In this document: positions 1 to 11,553 of the stretch, piece after piece
Position numbering within the stretch: the stretch's first letter is position 1
Layout of the letters: each line of letters opens with the position of its first letter
Assembly (NCBI RefSeq): GCF_034653275.1
Contig: NZ_JAYEES010000004.1
Coordinates: forward strand, 496,001 to 560,000
Direction: 5' to 3'
DNA from: Nitrospirillum sp034653275
Lineage (GTDB): Bacteria; Pseudomonadota; Alphaproteobacteria; Azospirillales; Azospirillaceae
Length of the DNA: 64,000 bases
Notes under the pieces: model-generated
What the model was told of the DNA's origin: nothing
The model's database searches: none
The model's input: only the letters and a program-made list of their open reading frames with translations
Translations under genes and position numbers: made by a program

Positions 1-2
1 GG

Positions 3-2387
3 GTGATGGAAGGGGCGGTTGATGTCTCGGGCAGCGTCACCTCCACCGGTTATCTGTCGACCACGCGTCCCACGACCACGGCCGGCTTCGCGGCGCTGAC
101 CGCCAATGACGAGCTGCAGGGCGGCGCCGCCTTCCGGATCGCCCAGACGATAACGGGTGGCCTGTACTTGGAGTCGACGGGCAGTCTTACATCCTATGGT
201 TCCGCCCCGGCGCTGCTGGTCGGCAGCGCCACCGACAACATCACCCTTGGCACTTACCCCGACAACACCCGCGGCCTGGTCCTGGCGGGCGGCATTGTGG
301 CCAATGGCGTCTATGACGGCTTCAGCACCACCGGCATCCAGATTGGCGGCCTGGGCGGGACGGTCAACGTCTTGGGCGGCGTCAGCGTGTCCGGCACCCT
401 GACCACCCTGTCCTACAAGGCCGATTCCACCGGCATCCTGATCGGTTCGGGCGCGACGGTCACCGACGTCGCAATCTCCGGCTCCCTCAGCACGACGGTG
501 TCTTCCCAGTCCTCCCAGGCGACGGCCATTTCCATCCGCAGCGGCGCCACGGTCAACAGCCTGAACGTCACCGGCACGATCGCGGCCTACGCCACAGGCT
601 ATGCGGGCGCCACCACCGCCGTGGCTAGCAACGCCGTCGCCGTCTACGACGGCGCGGGCACCATCACCCTCGTGAACAACAGCGGCACCATCCTGGCCAC
701 CGTCACGAAATCCACGGACAACACCGGCATCACCGGCACGGCCACGGCGCTGGACCTGCGGGCCAACACCATCGGTGTCACCATCAACAGCAGCGGCACC
801 ATCACCGGCGACATCCTGCTGGGCTCGGGTGACGCCACCATCAACCTGACGGGTGGCAAGGTCACGGGCGCCTTGTCCTTCGGCAGCGGCGCCAACACGC
901 TGACCATCGACGGCGGCGCCATCTACACCGGCGCCCTGACCAGCGACGGCACCCTGGCGGCCACCGTCACCAGCGGTCAGCTGCGCAACAGCAGCACCAG
1001 CACCATCGCCCTGCGCTCCCTGACCGTGGGGTCCAGCGGTGAGATCGACTTCACCGCCGACCCCGCCAACAACACCAACACCCTGTTCAACGTTTCCGGC
1101 GCCGCCTCGCTGGCCTCGGGCGCCAAGATCGGCCTGATTTTCAAGAGCAAGGTCACCGACAGCAACAGCTTCACCGTCATCAAGGCCAGCAGCCTGAGCG
1201 TGGGCACCACCGACCAGTCGCTGTTGGGTGACGTGTCCTACTGGTACAAGGCCAACGTCGCCACCGACACCACCGCCGGCACGGTGACGGTGAACGTGGC
1301 GCGCCGGACGGCGGCCGAGGCGGGCATCACCGTGGGTGCGGGCGCGTTCAACGCCGTCTACGGCGCCTTCGACAAGGATACGCAGATCGGCGAGGCCTTT
1401 TTCAACGCCACCAGCGCCGGCAGCTTCGGCAGCCTCTATGAGAAGATGCTGCCCGACTACAACGGAGGCCCCTTCCAGCTGCTGAACCGCGGCATGATGG
1501 CGCTGGCCCGTACCGAATCCGATCCCACCGTGGCCATGAAGGACGAGAAGCGCGGCGCCTGGGTGCAGGAGCTGGGCTTCGCCGTGTCGCAGAACCGCGA
1601 CCAGGGGCCCGGCTACAACGGCAACGGCGTGGCGCTGATGGGCGGCTACGAGAAATCCATGGAGAACGTCGGCATCGTCGGCCTGTCCTCCTCCTACATG
1701 ATCACCGCGGTCAACGACCCGGACGCCTCCAGCGGCAACCAGGTGAAGGGTGAGGTCTTCACCGGCGGCGCCTACTGGCGCGATCGCTACGGCGGGCTGA
1801 TGGCCAGCGCCAGCCTGAACGCCGGCTATATCCGCTTCTCCAGCAAGCGTGTCTTCACCGGCACGGATGACGAAGGGGCGGCGTTCGAGCGCGACGCCAA
1901 CGCCCACTGGTCGGGCTATCTGGGCGACGCCCATTTCGGCGTGGGGTATGAGCAATCGCTGGGCTTCATGTTCGTGCGGCCCACCGCCTCGGTGGACTAT
2001 TTCGTGCTGTCCGACGGCGCCCATCAGGAAAGCGGCGGCAGCGACGGCTTCAACCTGAAGATCGACGAGCGCACCGGCCAGCAGGGCAATGCCGAGGCCG
2101 CCTTGACCTTCGGGACCCAGCTGGGCGGCGATTTCCAGTGGAAGCCCGCCCTGACCGTGGGATGGAAGCAGGTGTTCGGCGATGGCCCGGGCGACACCAC
2201 CGCCAGCTTCGCCGGCGGGTCCAGCTTCACCCTGATGCCGCAGTCCGTGGTCGGCGGCGGCCCCATCGCCCGCGTCACGGTGCAGGGCGGCAACCGCTAC
2301 TCCGACATCGCGCTGGAACTGGGCGGCGAAGACCGTCGCGGCTTCATCGGCTATGACGCCCGCTTCGTGAGCAAGTTCCGGTTCTGA
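3..2387 (+). CDS. Autotransporter, C-terminal part (5' end outside window)
   Basis: A surface or secreted protein of the type V (autotransporter) system. The first ~470 residues are a low-complexity passenger, rich in Gly, Ser, Thr, Ala and Asn, with repeated short turns (VTGTI-, NNSGTI-, INSSGTITGDI-like), as in beta-helical adhesins. The last ~280 residues, from about RGAWVQELGF, form the outer-membrane beta-barrel with alternating aromatic strands, and the protein ends in the terminal aromatic signature (SKFRF). The reading frame is open to the left edge, so the GTG at position 3 is probably not the true start and the signal peptide lies outside the window. Passenger target unknown. A strong terminator follows 24 bp after the stop. 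Confidence 0.85.
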   Translation: MMEGAVDVSGSVTSTGYLSTTRPTTTAGFAALTANDELQGGAAFRIAQTITGGLYLESTGSLTSYGSAPALLVGSATDNITLGTYPDNTRGLVLAGGIVANGVYDGFSTTGIQIGGLGGTVNVLGGVSVSGTLTTLSYKADSTGILIGSGATVTDVAISGSLSTTVSSQSSQATAISIRSGATVNSLNVTGTIAAYATGYAGATTAVASNAVAVYDGAGTITLVNNSGTILATVTKSTDNTGITGTATALDLRANTIGVTINSSGTITGDILLGSGDATINLTGGKVTGALSFGSGANTLTIDGGAIYTGALTSDGTLAATVTSGQLRNSSTSTIALRSLTVGSSGEIDFTADPANNTNTLFNVSGAASLASGAKIGLIFKSKVTDSNSFTVIKASSLSVGTTDQSLLGDVSYWYKANVATDTTAGTVTVNVARRTAAEAGITVGAGAFNAVYGAFDKDTQIGEAFFNATSAGSFGSLYEKMLPDYNGGPFQLLNRGMMALARTESDPTVAMKDEKRGAWVQELGFAVSQNRDQGPGYNGNGVALMGGYEKSMENVGIVGLSSSYMITAVNDPDASSGNQVKGEVFTGGAYWRDRYGGLMASASLNAGYIRFSSKRVFTGTDDEGAAFERDANAHWSGYLGDAHFGVGYEQSLGFMFVRPTASVDYFVLSDGAHQESGGSDGFNLKIDERTGQQGNAEAALTFGTQLGGDFQWKPALTVGWKQVFGDGPGDTTASFAGGSSFTLMPQSVVGGGPIARVTVQGGNRYSDIALELGGEDRRGFIGYDARFVSKFRF

Positions 2388-2410
2388 TCGGGCGCTTTTC
2401 AGGCATGGGA

Positions 2411-2446
2411 AAAGGCGGTCCCCATCCGGGGGCCGCCTTTTTTGCC
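2411..2446. terminator. Bidirectional rho-independent terminator
   Basis: A GC stem (AAAGGCGG-CCCC / GGGG-CCGCCTTT) is followed by a run of T. On the other strand the stem ends in CCTTTT, so it can serve both the autotransporter gene and the convergent histidine kinase gene. Confidence 0.8.
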
Positions 2447-2487
2447 GACGTGAAGGAGCCGCCGAGGCGGGAAGCGCCGAGGGGAAG

Positions 2488-5508
<3,021 letters not shown>

Positions 5509-5644
5509 ACCCGTCTTCCCCCACGGGGGATCCGCTGGTTCCACCCAAAAACCGGACCGGACCCCACTGCCAAATGGTCGGCGACCAAGCAATCGCCGTC
5601 AATTGGACAATACTGGAAACGGCAAACGATTGCTGGATTTTTAG

Positions 5645-6091
5645 TTAAGTTGTCGCGTGTTTGTGGCCATGCGGCGGATACAGGTCCAGGGGGTCGGTGA
5701 CCACATCCGCGATTGTGGACAGGCCGTCCGCCGTCGCCGCCCGGTAGAAGCAGGACCGTCGGCCGGTATGGCAGGCGACGCCGACCTGGTCGACCAGCAG
5801 CAGCAGGGTGTCGCCGTCGCAGTCCACCCGCATTTCGCGCAAGCGCTGCACCTGGCCCGAGGTGTCGCCCTTGCGCCAGAAGGACTGGCGCGAACGCGAC
5901 CAGTAGCAGACCCGGCCGGTGGCCAGGGTCTCCGCCACGGATTGGGCGTTCATCCATGCCATCATCAGCACCTCGCCCGTGTCATGCTGCTGGGCGATGG
6001 CCGGCACCAGGCCGTTGGCGTCGAAGCGGATGGCGGCCACCGTCGCCTCGACCACGGAGGGGGGCAGGGGATAGGTGATATCGGTGCTCAC
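5645..6091 (-). CDS. hisI: Phosphoribosyl-AMP cyclohydrolase
   Basis: A 148-residue cytosolic enzyme of histidine biosynthesis that opens the adenine ring of phosphoribosyl-AMP. The zinc and substrate signature is complete: RVDCDGDTLLLLVDQVG and CHTGRRSCFYR near the C-terminus, with the family motif YWSRSRQSFWRKGDTSG. This is the stand-alone HisI form without a fused HisE domain. The start is GTG at 6091; its first bases overlap the TGA of the upstream cystathionine beta-lyase gene (GTGA), which implies translational coupling. No other his gene is in view, so the pairing with a methionine/cysteine gene is unusual. Confidence 0.93.
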   Translation of the reverse strand: MSTDITYPLPPSVVEATVAAIRFDANGLVPAIAQQHDTGEVLMMAWMNAQSVAETLATGRVCYWSRSRQSFWRKGDTSGQVQRLREMRVDCDGDTLLLLVDQVGVACHTGRRSCFYRAATADGLSTIADVVTDPLDLYPPHGHKHATT

Positions 6092-7284
6092 GCGGTGGCT
6101 CCCCTCATGCGGTCCAGGCCCCGTTCCAGGTCGCGGATCAGGTCGTCGGCGTCCTCCAGGCCCGCGTGCAGGCGGACCAGGGTGCCGGTGCCGGTCCAGG
6201 GCGTGGCCGTGCGGATCTTGCGCGGGTCGGTGGGCAGGATCAGGGATTCGAACCCGCCCCAGCTGAAGCCGATGCCGAAGTGGGACATGCCGTCGACCAG
6301 GGCGGCGATGGCGGCGCGCGGCTGCCTCTTCAATTCCACCGTGAACAGCCCGCTGGATCCGGTGAAATCCCGCTTCCAGGTGTCGTGGCCGGGGCAGTCG
6401 GCGAAGGCCGGGTGCAGGACGCGCTGCACCTCGTCCCGCCCCTTCAACCAGCGGGCGATGGCCAGCGCCGTCTCCTGGTGGCGGGCCATGCGGGCGGCCA
6501 GGGTGCGCATGCCGCGCATGGCCAGATACAGGTCGTCGCCGCCCACGTTCTGGCCCAGCTGCAGGGCGGTGTCCTTCACCCGCTGCCAGGCCTCGCGCGT
6601 GCCGACAATGACACCCACGGTGGCGTCGGCATGACCCACGAAATACTTGGTGGCGGCGTGGATGACGACATCCGCGCCCAGGTCCAGCGGCTTGCTGCAA
6701 ATGCCGGCCGACCAGGTGCTGTCCACCAGCACGGCCACGCCCTTGTCATGCGCGGCCCGGGATATGGCGGGGATGTCCTGCACCTCGAAGGTGAGGGACC
6801 CGGGGGATTCCAGCAGGATGGCCGTGGTCTCGGGCCGCAGCTTATGGCGGATGTCGGCGCCGATCAGCGGGTCGACATACTCCACGGTCACGCCCAGGCG
6901 CGTCAGCACCTTGTCGCAGAAATCGCGCGACGGGCCGTAGACCGTGTCGGCCACCAGCAGGTGGCCGCCGGCCTTGGCATAGGCCAGCAAGGCGGTGGTG
7001 ACGGCGGCCAGGCCGGAACTGGCCACCACCGCGCGGTGCCCCCCCTCCAGCGCCGCCACCGCGTCCTCGAACGCCAGGCTGCTGGGGGTGGAGCGGCGGC
7101 CGTAGCGTGGCGCCCGATGCTCGGGATCGTGCCCCTCCAGCTCATCCAGGCAGGAGAACAGGATGGTGGACGCGCGATAGGGCGGCACGTTGACCACGCC
7201 GTAATTGTCCAGCGGGTTGCGGCCGGCATGGACCAGCAGGGTGGCGGGGTTTTTGTCGCCAGAGTCATTTGTGTCGTGGGACAT
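6088..7284 (-). CDS. metC: Cystathionine beta-lyase (PLP-dependent, Cys/Met metabolism family)
   Basis: A 398-residue PLP enzyme that cleaves cystathionine to homocysteine, pyruvate and ammonia in the transsulfuration route to methionine. It shows the fold-type I signature: N-terminal RYGRRSTPSSLAFEDAVAALEGG, a PLP-stacking region (VYGPSRDF), and the Schiff-base Lys at ~213 in HAATKYFVGH. Length and motifs match proteobacterial MetC rather than cystathionine gamma-synthase, though paralogues of this family are hard to separate by eye. The ATG at 7284 gives MSHDTND; an in-frame extension to 7371 is Pro/Gly-rich and unlikely. The stop overlaps hisI by 4 bp, so the two are probably co-transcribed. 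Confidence 0.85.
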   Translation of the reverse strand: MSHDTNDSGDKNPATLLVHAGRNPLDNYGVVNVPPYRASTILFSCLDELEGHDPEHRAPRYGRRSTPSSLAFEDAVAALEGGHRAVVASSGLAAVTTALLAYAKAGGHLLVADTVYGPSRDFCDKVLTRLGVTVEYVDPLIGADIRHKLRPETTAILLESPGSLTFEVQDIPAISRAAHDKGVAVLVDSTWSAGICSKPLDLGADVVIHAATKYFVGHADATVGVIVGTREAWQRVKDTALQLGQNVGGDDLYLAMRGMRTLAARMARHQETALAIARWLKGRDEVQRVLHPAFADCPGHDTWKRDFTGSSGLFTVELKRQPRAAIAALVDGMSHFGIGFSWGGFESLILPTDPRKIRTATPWTGTGTLVRLHAGLEDADDLIRDLERGLDRMRGATA

Positions 7285-7383
7285 GGGCGCCAAGTCATAA
7301 ACGGAAATAGGCGGGCATCTTGGCACCGCCCCCGGCCCCAGGGAAGCGGCCCCGCCGCCGCGTCCCGTCATGCCTCCGTTGCG

Positions 7384-8712
7384 TTACAGCCCGTACAGGT
7401 AATCCACCGTCAGGTGGGCCAGGGTGCGGGCGCCCACGATCAGGCCGGACTCGTCCACGAAGAACTTGGGCGAGTGGTTCGACGCCGCCTTGGACAGGTC
7501 CGTCTCGGGCGGGGTGATGCCCACGAACAGGTACACGCCCGGCGCCTGCTGTTCATAGAAGGAGAAGTCCTCCGACGGGGTGACCTTGTCGATCAGCTTC
7601 ACATGGTCCTTGCCCGCCACCCGCTGCAGGGTGGGGACGATCTTGGCCGTCAGTTCCGGGTTGTTGATGGTGACCGGGTAGCCCTTGATGATGTCCACGT
7701 CGGCGGTGGCGCCGGCGGATTCGGCGATACCGGCGACGGTGCGGCGCAGGCGCTTGTCGATGTCGGCGCGCATGCCTTCGTCAAAGGTGCGGATGGTGCC
7801 GTTCAGGGTCACCGTGTCGGGGATGATGTTGTTGCGGTTGCCACCATGGATGCTGCCCACGCTCAGGATGGACGGCTCCTTGATCACCTCCATCTGCCGG
7901 CTTTCGATGGTCTGCATCCCCAGCACGATCTGCGAGGCGGTGACGATGGGGTCGACACCGGTCCAGGGCAGGGCGCCATGGCTTTGCTTGCCGTGCACGG
8001 TGATGACGAACTCATCCGCCGCCGCCATGAAGGGGCCGGGGCGGTAGCCCACATCGCCGGCATGCAGGGTGGAGATGACGTGCACGCCGAAGACGGCGTC
8101 GGGCTTGGGGTTCTCGAACGCGCCTTCCTTCAGCATTTGCTCTGCGCCGCCGACCTCGCCCTTGGGCAAGCCTTCCTCGGCGGGCTGGAAGATGAACTTC
8201 ACCGTCCCCGGCAACTGGTCCTTCATGCCGGCCAACACCTCGGCCACGCCCATCAGCATGGCGACGTGGGTGTCGTGGCCGCAGGCGTGCATCACGCCCA
8301 CCTCCTGGCCGTTGTACTGGGTCTTGACCTTGGAGGCGAAGGGCACGTCCACCTGCTCCACCACCGGCAGGGCGTCCATGTCGGCGCGCAGGGCCACCAC
8401 GGGGCCGGGCTTGCCGCCCTTCAGCACGGCGACCACGCCGGTCTTGGCGACGCCGGTGCGCACCTCCAGCCCCAGGCTCTTCAGATGCTTGGCCACCAGG
8501 GCGGCCGTGCGCGTCTCCTGGTTGCCCAGTTCGGGATGCTCATGGATGTCGCGGCGCCAGGCGATGATCTTGGGCTGTTCCACCGCGGCGCGGGTATCCA
8601 CCGTGGCCTGCGCCGTCTCCCGATCGCCGGCGTGGGCGGGCAGGGCGGCGGCCATCAGGCCCACCACGCTCGTGCCCAAGGCCAACACCCAGCCGAAATG
8701 CCGCTTACCCAT
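7384..8712 (-). CDS. Secreted M20 family amidohydrolase/peptidase
   Basis: A 442-residue di-zinc hydrolase with a cleavable signal peptide (VLALGTSVVGLMAAALPAHA), so periplasmic or secreted. The metal and catalytic motifs are MHACGHDTHVAML, PAEEGLPKGEVGGA and the dimerisation-domain HGKQSHGALPW, ending in PSEDFSFYEQQAPGVYLFVG. This is the M20D arrangement of hippurate hydrolases and auxin-conjugate (IAA-amino acid) hydrolases. Substrate cannot be fixed from sequence; most bacterial members split N-acyl amino acids. The ATG at 8712 has GAGGGG about 10 nt upstream and directly precedes the signal peptide. It stands alone, about 100 bp upstream of the metC unit on the same strand. Confidence 0.88.
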   Translation of the reverse strand: MGKRHFGWVLALGTSVVGLMAAALPAHAGDRETAQATVDTRAAVEQPKIIAWRRDIHEHPELGNQETRTAALVAKHLKSLGLEVRTGVAKTGVVAVLKGGKPGPVVALRADMDALPVVEQVDVPFASKVKTQYNGQEVGVMHACGHDTHVAMLMGVAEVLAGMKDQLPGTVKFIFQPAEEGLPKGEVGGAEQMLKEGAFENPKPDAVFGVHVISTLHAGDVGYRPGPFMAAADEFVITVHGKQSHGALPWTGVDPIVTASQIVLGMQTIESRQMEVIKEPSILSVGSIHGGNRNNIIPDTVTLNGTIRTFDEGMRADIDKRLRRTVAGIAESAGATADVDIIKGYPVTINNPELTAKIVPTLQRVAGKDHVKLIDKVTPSEDFSFYEQQAPGVYLFVGITPPETDLSKAASNHSPKFFVDESGLIVGARTLAHLTVDYLYGL

Positions 8713-8955
8713 TGTCACCGCCCCTCTTGTTTCCCGCCATCGCCTTGATCCGGCGCGGCCTTGTGGGGGAAAGGGTACCTGTCCGCCCCGCGCGGGCCAG
8801 CCTGTGGCGGGCTTGTAAGGGCGCATGGCAGCTATGCGTGGTGGCAATTGACGGAAGGCGCCCTGGACGCCGGCTTGGGGCCAAGGGGTTCGGCCTTCTA
8901 TCTTTTGCACCCGCTGCCCTATGGCGAAGGCGCCTCTTCCCCGCCGTCGGCGTTG

Positions 8956-8984
8956 TTGACACCGGTAACAAGCAAATGTAGCGT
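8956..8984 (+). promoter_or_regulatory. Promoter of small secreted protein gene 1
   Basis: TTGACA (8956-8961), 17-nt spacer, then TAGCGT (8979-8984). The preceding GGCGTTG and the bases just after the -10 (GTT.T) are repeated, with identical spacing, upstream of the paralogous gene at 9717. Confidence 0.55.
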
Positions 8985-8997
8985 TATTACATAACGC
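8981..8997. promoter_or_regulatory. Perfect inverted repeat at the promoter (putative operator)
   Basis: GCGTTAT-TAC-ATAACGC, a 7-bp perfect dyad, overlaps the -10 and start-site region of the promoter for the gene at 9104. The position suits a repressor site. The nonamer TAGCGTTAT of its left edge recurs at 9548-9556, upstream of the paralogue. Confidence 0.5.
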
Positions 8998-9103
8998 AAC
9001 CACCATAACGTGAAATTAATGAAGCCGGCGACAGGCCGGACCGCACCGGGGCGGGTACGGGTCGAGAAGACACCAAGGCCTTGTTTTTTCAAGGAGATGA
9101 CCC

Positions 9104-9385
9104 ATGACTGCAATGTCCAAATCCATTGCTTGCGCCCTTTTCGCCCTGGTCGGCCTGACCAGTGGTGCCGCTCTGGCCGCTGATGCCGGTCCCTGCGGTC
9201 CGGCCCCCACCCTATCGCTGAAGCGCCTGGACGCGCGGCCCGCCTCCATCAATGGTGACGCCTTCGTGGCCCAGGTGAACAGCTACGCCGCCAAGGCCAA
9301 GGCGCGGAGCGCCTGCCTGGCCAAGGTCGCCGCCAACAGCGGCACCACCAGCCCGGCCATGGCCCCGGCACCCTCCGGCGACTAA
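9104..9385 (+). CDS. Small secreted hypothetical protein, paralogue 1
   Basis: A 93-residue protein of unknown function. A signal peptide (MSKSIACALFALVGLTSGAALAADA) is followed by a short mature part with two cysteines (GPCGPAPTL and ARSACLAKV). The mature region matches its neighbour at 9717 in layout: CG.AP, a Leu-rich stretch, then Y..KA.AR.ACL. The two cysteines could form a disulfide in the periplasm. AAGGAGATGA sits 4-6 nt before the ATG at 9104; an ATG three codons later is also possible. A terminator follows, so the gene is monocistronic. I do not recognise a named family. Confidence 0.75.
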   Translation: MTAMSKSIACALFALVGLTSGAALAADAGPCGPAPTLSLKRLDARPASINGDAFVAQVNSYAAKAKARSACLAKVAANSGTTSPAMAPAPSGD

Positions 9386-9416
9386 GCCCACTCCTGCCCG
9401 ATAATTTCCGTCGATC

Positions 9417-9448
9417 AAGGCGACCGGCCGCGACCGGTCGCCTTTTTC
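9417..9448 (+). terminator. Rho-independent terminator
   Basis: Stem AAGGCGACCGG / CCGGTCGCCTT with a short loop and a T run, 32 bp after the stop of the small secreted protein gene. Confidence 0.85.
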
Positions 9449-9544
9449 GTTCCGCGCATGGCGGCCATGCGCGATGCGCTCATATGCGGATCAGAAGGAT
9501 AATTCGCTTTTAGCGCAAGGGTTTCTGCCCATATGCCTGACTGA

Positions 9545-9558
9545 TGATAGCGTTATCA
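9545..9558. promoter_or_regulatory. Inverted repeat TGATA-N4-TATCA (putative operator)
   Basis: A perfect 5-bp dyad with a 4-nt centre (GCGT), 16 bp upstream of the -35 box of the promoter for the gene at 9717. The same half-sites and spacing, with a different centre, occur over the TonB receptor promoter at 36637. Confidence 0.4.
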
Positions 9559-9574
9559 GCGGCCAGGGGCGTTG

Positions 9575-9603
9575 TTGACACCCCAACGGGCCAATCGTAC
9601 GGT
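9575..9603 (+). promoter_or_regulatory. Promoter of small secreted protein gene 2
   Basis: TTGACA (9575-9580), 17-nt spacer, TACGGT (9598-9603). The 15-mer GGCGTTGTTGACACC around the -35 (9568-9582) is identical to that at 8949-8963 upstream of the paralogue. Confidence 0.55.
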
Positions 9604-9610
9604 TGTCGCG

Positions 9611-9632
9611 ACGCACAATAAATAATGTGCGT
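9611..9632 (+). repeat. Inverted repeat in the 5' leader
   Basis: ACGCACA-N8-TGTGCGT, a 7-bp perfect dyad with an AT-rich centre, directly after the promoter and about 85 bp before the start codon at 9717. It could be a second operator or an mRNA stem. Confidence 0.45.
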
Positions 9633-9716
9633 TTGCGAAATGGCAGTTTCGCCAATCAATCCGCGGGGGAGGGCGCGACCGTCAAAGGCACAACCTTTCG
9701 CCATCGGAGAGATAAC

Positions 9717-10094
9717 ATGGCTTCCGTTTCCCGCGTCTTCGCCGCCCTGGTCCTGGGTGGCCTCATCACCGCCGCCCTTCCCGCCTCCGCCCAGTCCCTG
9801 GGTGTCGAGCGCGCCTGCGGCAAGGCGCCCGTGGCTCCCGTGAACCACCTGTCCGCCACCGCCTCGGCCGCCGACGTCAACGCCGCCACCGCCGAAGTCC
9901 GCGCCTATGGCAAGGCCGCCCAGGCCCGCCTGGCCTGCCTGGACGGCTTGAGCGCCCGCAGCGTCATCGCTTGGACGCCCGACGGCCGCGCCGCCATCGC
10001 CAACAGCTATGACCGCACCATCCATGACCTGAAGGCCGTGGCCCGCGACTTCGCCACCCTGCCGGCCGAGCAGGTGGCCGACACCGCCCGCTGA
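9717..10094 (+). CDS. Small secreted hypothetical protein, paralogue 2
   Basis: A 125-residue protein of unknown function, homologous in layout to the product at 9104. Signal peptide MASVSRVFAALVLGGLITAALPASAQS, then ERACGKAPVAP, VNHLSATASAADVNAATAEV, and RAYGKAAQARLACLDGL. It keeps the two cysteines and adds ~40 residues containing a Tyr/Arg-rich helix (YDRTIHDLKAVARDFATLP). The ATG at 9717 has GGAGAG five nt upstream; an in-frame start at 9603 would add 38 residues and spoil the signal peptide. Secretion is inferred from the leader only. Confidence 0.75.
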   Translation: MASVSRVFAALVLGGLITAALPASAQSLGVERACGKAPVAPVNHLSATASAADVNAATAEVRAYGKAAQARLACLDGLSARSVIAWTPDGRAAIANSYDRTIHDLKAVARDFATLPAEQVADTAR

Positions 10095-10338
10095 TCAAGT
10101 CCATCGTCTCTCCGGCGGGGCGGGACGGCGGGGTTTGCCCCGTCCCCGCCTTACGCCGGCGGTGCTTGTACTGTCGGCATTTGATCGTGACCGTTCAAAG
10201 GCCGTCCCTCAATCGCCGGGCGGCCACATCCGTGGCCTGGGCTTCCTCGCGCTTCAGTCCGCTGACGCTTTCCGAAACCCTCCGGCGGCCGCAGTCGCGT
10301 CCTATGGCGACATGAGTTGAAATCTCATGCCGCTGGTA

Positions 10339-11553
10339 TTACCCGGTTGGGGGCGTGTCCTGGGATGTCGCAACCGGGGACTGGGGGGCCTGGGGCTGGG
10401 GGGCCACGAGTTCCACGCCGGTCAGCACGGCAGCCCCCTCCGCTGCCTTGTCCTGGTGCCGGGCCGGCGGGATCATTTCCTCCGCCCGCGCGTGCAGGTC
10501 TGTCAAATCCTGGCTCAGCTGCTCCAGCGCGAAGGACAGGGTGTAGATCTGCCCCGTCACACCGCGTGGCAATTCCCGCAGCACACCCTCCGCCCGTAGG
10601 GTTTGCACCATGTCCAGATAGGCGTGGGTCGCGGCCTGCACCGGCTCGACGGGCGGTATCTGCCCTTGCCCATGCAGGGCCGAGGGCGCGCGCATGGCCA
10701 TGGCGGCGTGGCGCAGGAACAGGACGCCTTGCCGGCGCACCTCCGCCTGCGGCCCCTCCAACCGCTGGGCGGCGGCCACGCCCGAGGGCGCGCGGTTGCT
10801 GGTGGCGCGGCCCACCATCACCAGGTCATGGCGCACGCGCGTCAGGGTGCGCACCAGGGGGGCCGGGTCGCGCTGGTCGCCCAGCCAGGTGCGGCGTTCC
10901 CGCTGCGCCTCTTCCGCCGCGGTGTCCAAGGGGCGCAGCGCCGCCCACAACTGGGCGTGGCGTTTGGACAGGCCCTGGCGCACGTCGTCGGCCAGGTCCG
11001 GGTCCAGCAGCACGTCCAGCATGTCGGCGCACAGGTCGGCCACCCGCGCGGCGGTGGTCAGCACCACGCCGTGGGCGCGGGCGGGAAACACGAACAGGGC
11101 CACGGCCAGGCCGATGACATTGCCGATGACGATCTCGAACACGCGGTCCAGCGCCAGCATGAAGGACGATTGCGTCCCTCCGCTGGAGGTCAGCAGCACG
11201 ATGATGGCGGTGACGGGCGCAAGCTTGCACACCGGATAGCGGGCGGCCAGCCAGGCCAAGGGTGCCAGCGCCACGGCCAGGGTCAGGCACAAGTGCAACA
11301 GCGTGTCGTGCTGGCCGAAGGTGGCGACCAAGGCACCCCACGCGGCCCCGGACAACGTGCCCGCGAACCGGTCCAGCGCCGCCTTCAAAGAGCCGCCGAT
11401 GCTGGCCTGCATGACCATGATGGCGGTGATGACGGCCCAGTAGCCCTGGGGCAGGTTGAACAGGCGGGCCATGGCCAGCGCCGCCGTGCCGGCGACGGTG
11501 ACGCGGAAGGCCAATCGCACCTCAGGCGCACGCACGGCCGCCAACAGGCTCAT
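10339..11553 (-). CDS. FUSC family integral membrane protein
   Basis: A 404-residue inner-membrane protein of the fusaric acid resistance/aromatic acid exporter-like superfamily. The first ~165 residues hold about six hydrophobic segments (VTVAGTAALAMARLF, YWAVITAIMVMQASIGGSL, ...VIGNVIGLAVALFVFPARA) with the family phrase GYWAVITAIMVMQ. The rest is a cytosolic helical domain ending in a Pro/Gln-rich tail. Only one membrane bundle is present, half the size of AaeB-type proteins. The ATG at 11553 overlaps the stop of the upstream acetyltransferase by 4 bp. Substrate unknown. Confidence 0.82.
   Translation of the reverse strand: MSLLAAVRAPEVRLAFRVTVAGTAALAMARLFNLPQGYWAVITAIMVMQASIGGSLKAALDRFAGTLSGAAWGALVATFGQHDTLLHLCLTLAVALAPLAWLAARYPVCKLAPVTAIIVLLTSSGGTQSSFMLALDRVFEIVIGNVIGLAVALFVFPARAHGVVLTTAARVADLCADMLDVLLDPDLADDVRQGLSKRHAQLWAALRPLDTAAEEAQRERRTWLGDQRDPAPLVRTLTRVRHDLVMVGRATSNRAPSGVAAAQRLEGPQAEVRRQGVLFLRHAAMAMRAPSALHGQGQIPPVEPVQAATHAYLDMVQTLRAEGVLRELPRGVTGQIYTLSFALEQLSQDLTDLHARAEEMIPPARHQDKAAEGAAVLTGVELVAPQPQAPQSPVATSQDTPPTG

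Larger units (their letters stand above)
8713..9103. other. Intergenic region between divergent genes
   Basis: No gene is supported here; the open frames lack family resemblance and good ribosome binding sites. The right half carries the promoter and dyad listed separately for the small secreted protein at 9104. The left half shows no clear signal beyond the Shine-Dalgarno of the M20 hydrolase. Confidence 0.6.
9386..9716. other. Intergenic region between the two paralogues
   Basis: Holds the terminator of the first gene (9417-9448) and the dyad, promoter and leader repeat of the second, each listed separately. No coding sequence is supported. Confidence 0.6.

Noticed and set aside
7384..8712. 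Assignment of the M20 enzyme as an auxin-conjugate hydrolase working with the indolepyruvate-type module
   Set aside because: M20D motifs do not separate auxin conjugates from other N-acyl amino acids, and the genes are 36 kb apart.
6166..8748. 860-codon plus-strand frame across metC and the M20 hydrolase
   Set aside because: It spans two real minus-strand genes and their gap; composition is His/Gly/Gln/Ala-rich without motifs.
10095..10338. Terminator for the second small secreted protein gene
   Set aside because: GC-rich repeats (GGACGG..CCCCGTCC) occur at 10120-10150 but no clean stem with a T run is formed.
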